A stretch of DNA of 64,000 bases, taken from CALAGJ01 sp964293305. GTDB taxonomy: Bacteria; Bacteroidota; Bacteroidia; Chitinophagales; Chitinophagaceae. The first letter of the stretch is position 1. Each line of letters begins with the position of its first letter. The notes beneath the pieces are model-generated. The model was given only the letters and a program-made list of their open reading frames with translations. It was not told where the DNA came from and did not search any database. The stretch is taken from positions 62,001-126,000 of the forward strand of contig CAXYYO010000002.1 of assembly GCA_964293305.1 (NCBI GenBank), in the 5' to 3' direction. This document shows positions 63,698 to 64,000 of this stretch, piece by piece. Position numbers and translations under genes: made by a program.

Positions 63698-64000
63698 TTA
63701 GTTAATTATGTTAAATTCTTCTTCCAATATTCCATAAAAATAAATGTCCTTCCATACACCTATAATTGGTAATTTCTTTCGTTTTATTCCCTCTCTTTTG
63801 AAACCTGCCTTTTCAAGAGTCTTACTTGATGCAATATTCTCTACTGCACAACCTGCTTCAATTCTATGTAATTTCAAATCAATAAATCCATATTTCAAAA
63901 TTCGTGTCAATGCTTCGGTTGTATAACCTTGTCGCCAATGGTCTTTATGAATTTTAAACCACAGTTCTGCTGTCCTATAGTTTACTTTCCCTAAGTTAAT
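63698..64000 (-). CDS. GNAT-family acetyltransferase (RimJ/RimL-like), cut by window end
   Basis: The frame is open from the window edge to its stop at 63698, giving the last 100 residues. WFKIHKDHWRQGYTTEAL carries the acetyl-CoA loop (RQGYTTEA), and LHRIEAGCAVENIASSKTLE and KAGFKREG are the typical C-terminal segment of RimJ/RimL-type N-acetyltransferases acting on protein N-termini or small molecules. A TTG at 63910 is internal and not a start. The N-terminus lies beyond the window. The following VOC gene starts 4 nt after its stop. Confidence 0.88.
   Translation of the reverse strand: MNLGKVNYRTAELWFKIHKDHWRQGYTTEALTRILKYGFIDLKLHRIEAGCAVENIASSKTLEKAGFKREGIKRKKLPIIGVWKDIYFYGILEEEFNIIN

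Noticed and set aside
57594..64000. Insertion sequence or prophage explanation for the repeats
   Set aside because: No transposase, terminal inverted repeats, target duplications or phage genes are visible; the repeats punctuate unrelated genes instead.
1..64000. CRISPR array or rRNA operon
   Set aside because: No regularly spaced repeats and no rRNA-like sequence were found; the only RNA gene seen is tRNA-His.

Overview
The window looks like a chromosomal segment of an AT-rich member of the phylum Bacteroidota, probably Chitinophagales/Sphingobacteriia-like. The evidence is a SusC/SusD pair, a type IX secretion C-terminal domain, a Bacteroidota-style mraY with a large insert, promoters of the TAnnTTTG type, start codons without Shine-Dalgarno sequences, and a LytTR/HisKA_2 two-component pair. 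The genus cannot be fixed from sequence alone.

Layout. 1-5.5 kb: pterin genes (a PTPS/QueD-like enzyme and folE), fabD, a DUF445-like membrane protein, a tRNA-His gene with encoded CCA, and the overlapping shikimate pair aroB-aroA. 5.8-22 kb: a complete, tightly packed division and cell wall cluster, mraZ-rsmH-ftsL-ftsI-murE-mraY-murD-ftsW-murG-murC-ftsQ-ftsA-ftsZ, with candidate MraZ boxes in front and a strong terminator behind; murF and ddl are absent. 22-36.6 kb: housekeeping and accessory genes (ECF sigma factor, photolyase, BatB/BatC-like pair, MFS carrier, M19-type dipeptidase, rpoC standing alone without rpoB, a GlmU-related nucleotidyltransferase, a serine hydrolase, Hsp20).

37.2-55.6 kb is the most interesting part: a polysaccharide utilisation locus. 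A DeoR-type regulator, a DMT carrier, SusC/SusD, a PKD lipoprotein and a DUF4874/DUF4832 lipoprotein face an opposing operon encoding AgaS, a PfkB sugar kinase, a class II aldolase, an exported amidohydrolase, a GH36-like alpha-galactosidase and a second, LacC/FruK-like PfkB kinase. A secreted beta-helix protein with a T9SS tail is divergent from agaS. Together these fit a PTS-free route for galactosamine or N-acetylgalactosamine glycans: outer-membrane import, periplasmic trimming, phosphorylation, AgaS deamination/isomerisation to tagatose-6-phosphate, phosphorylation to tagatose-1,6-bisphosphate, and aldol cleavage. Repeats of a half-site TTTTGTRCA lie before several of these genes and may be the DeoR operators.

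55.9-64 kb: an isocitrate dehydrogenase gene, then an accessory stretch with a GNAT acetyltransferase, a 53-residue small ORF, a secreted triple-repeat lectin next to a TPR histidine kinase/LytTR pair, a degenerate region, a VOC protein and a GNAT gene cut by the window end. Three full or partial copies of an ~86-bp dispersed repeat punctuate this stretch, giving it a cassette-like look.
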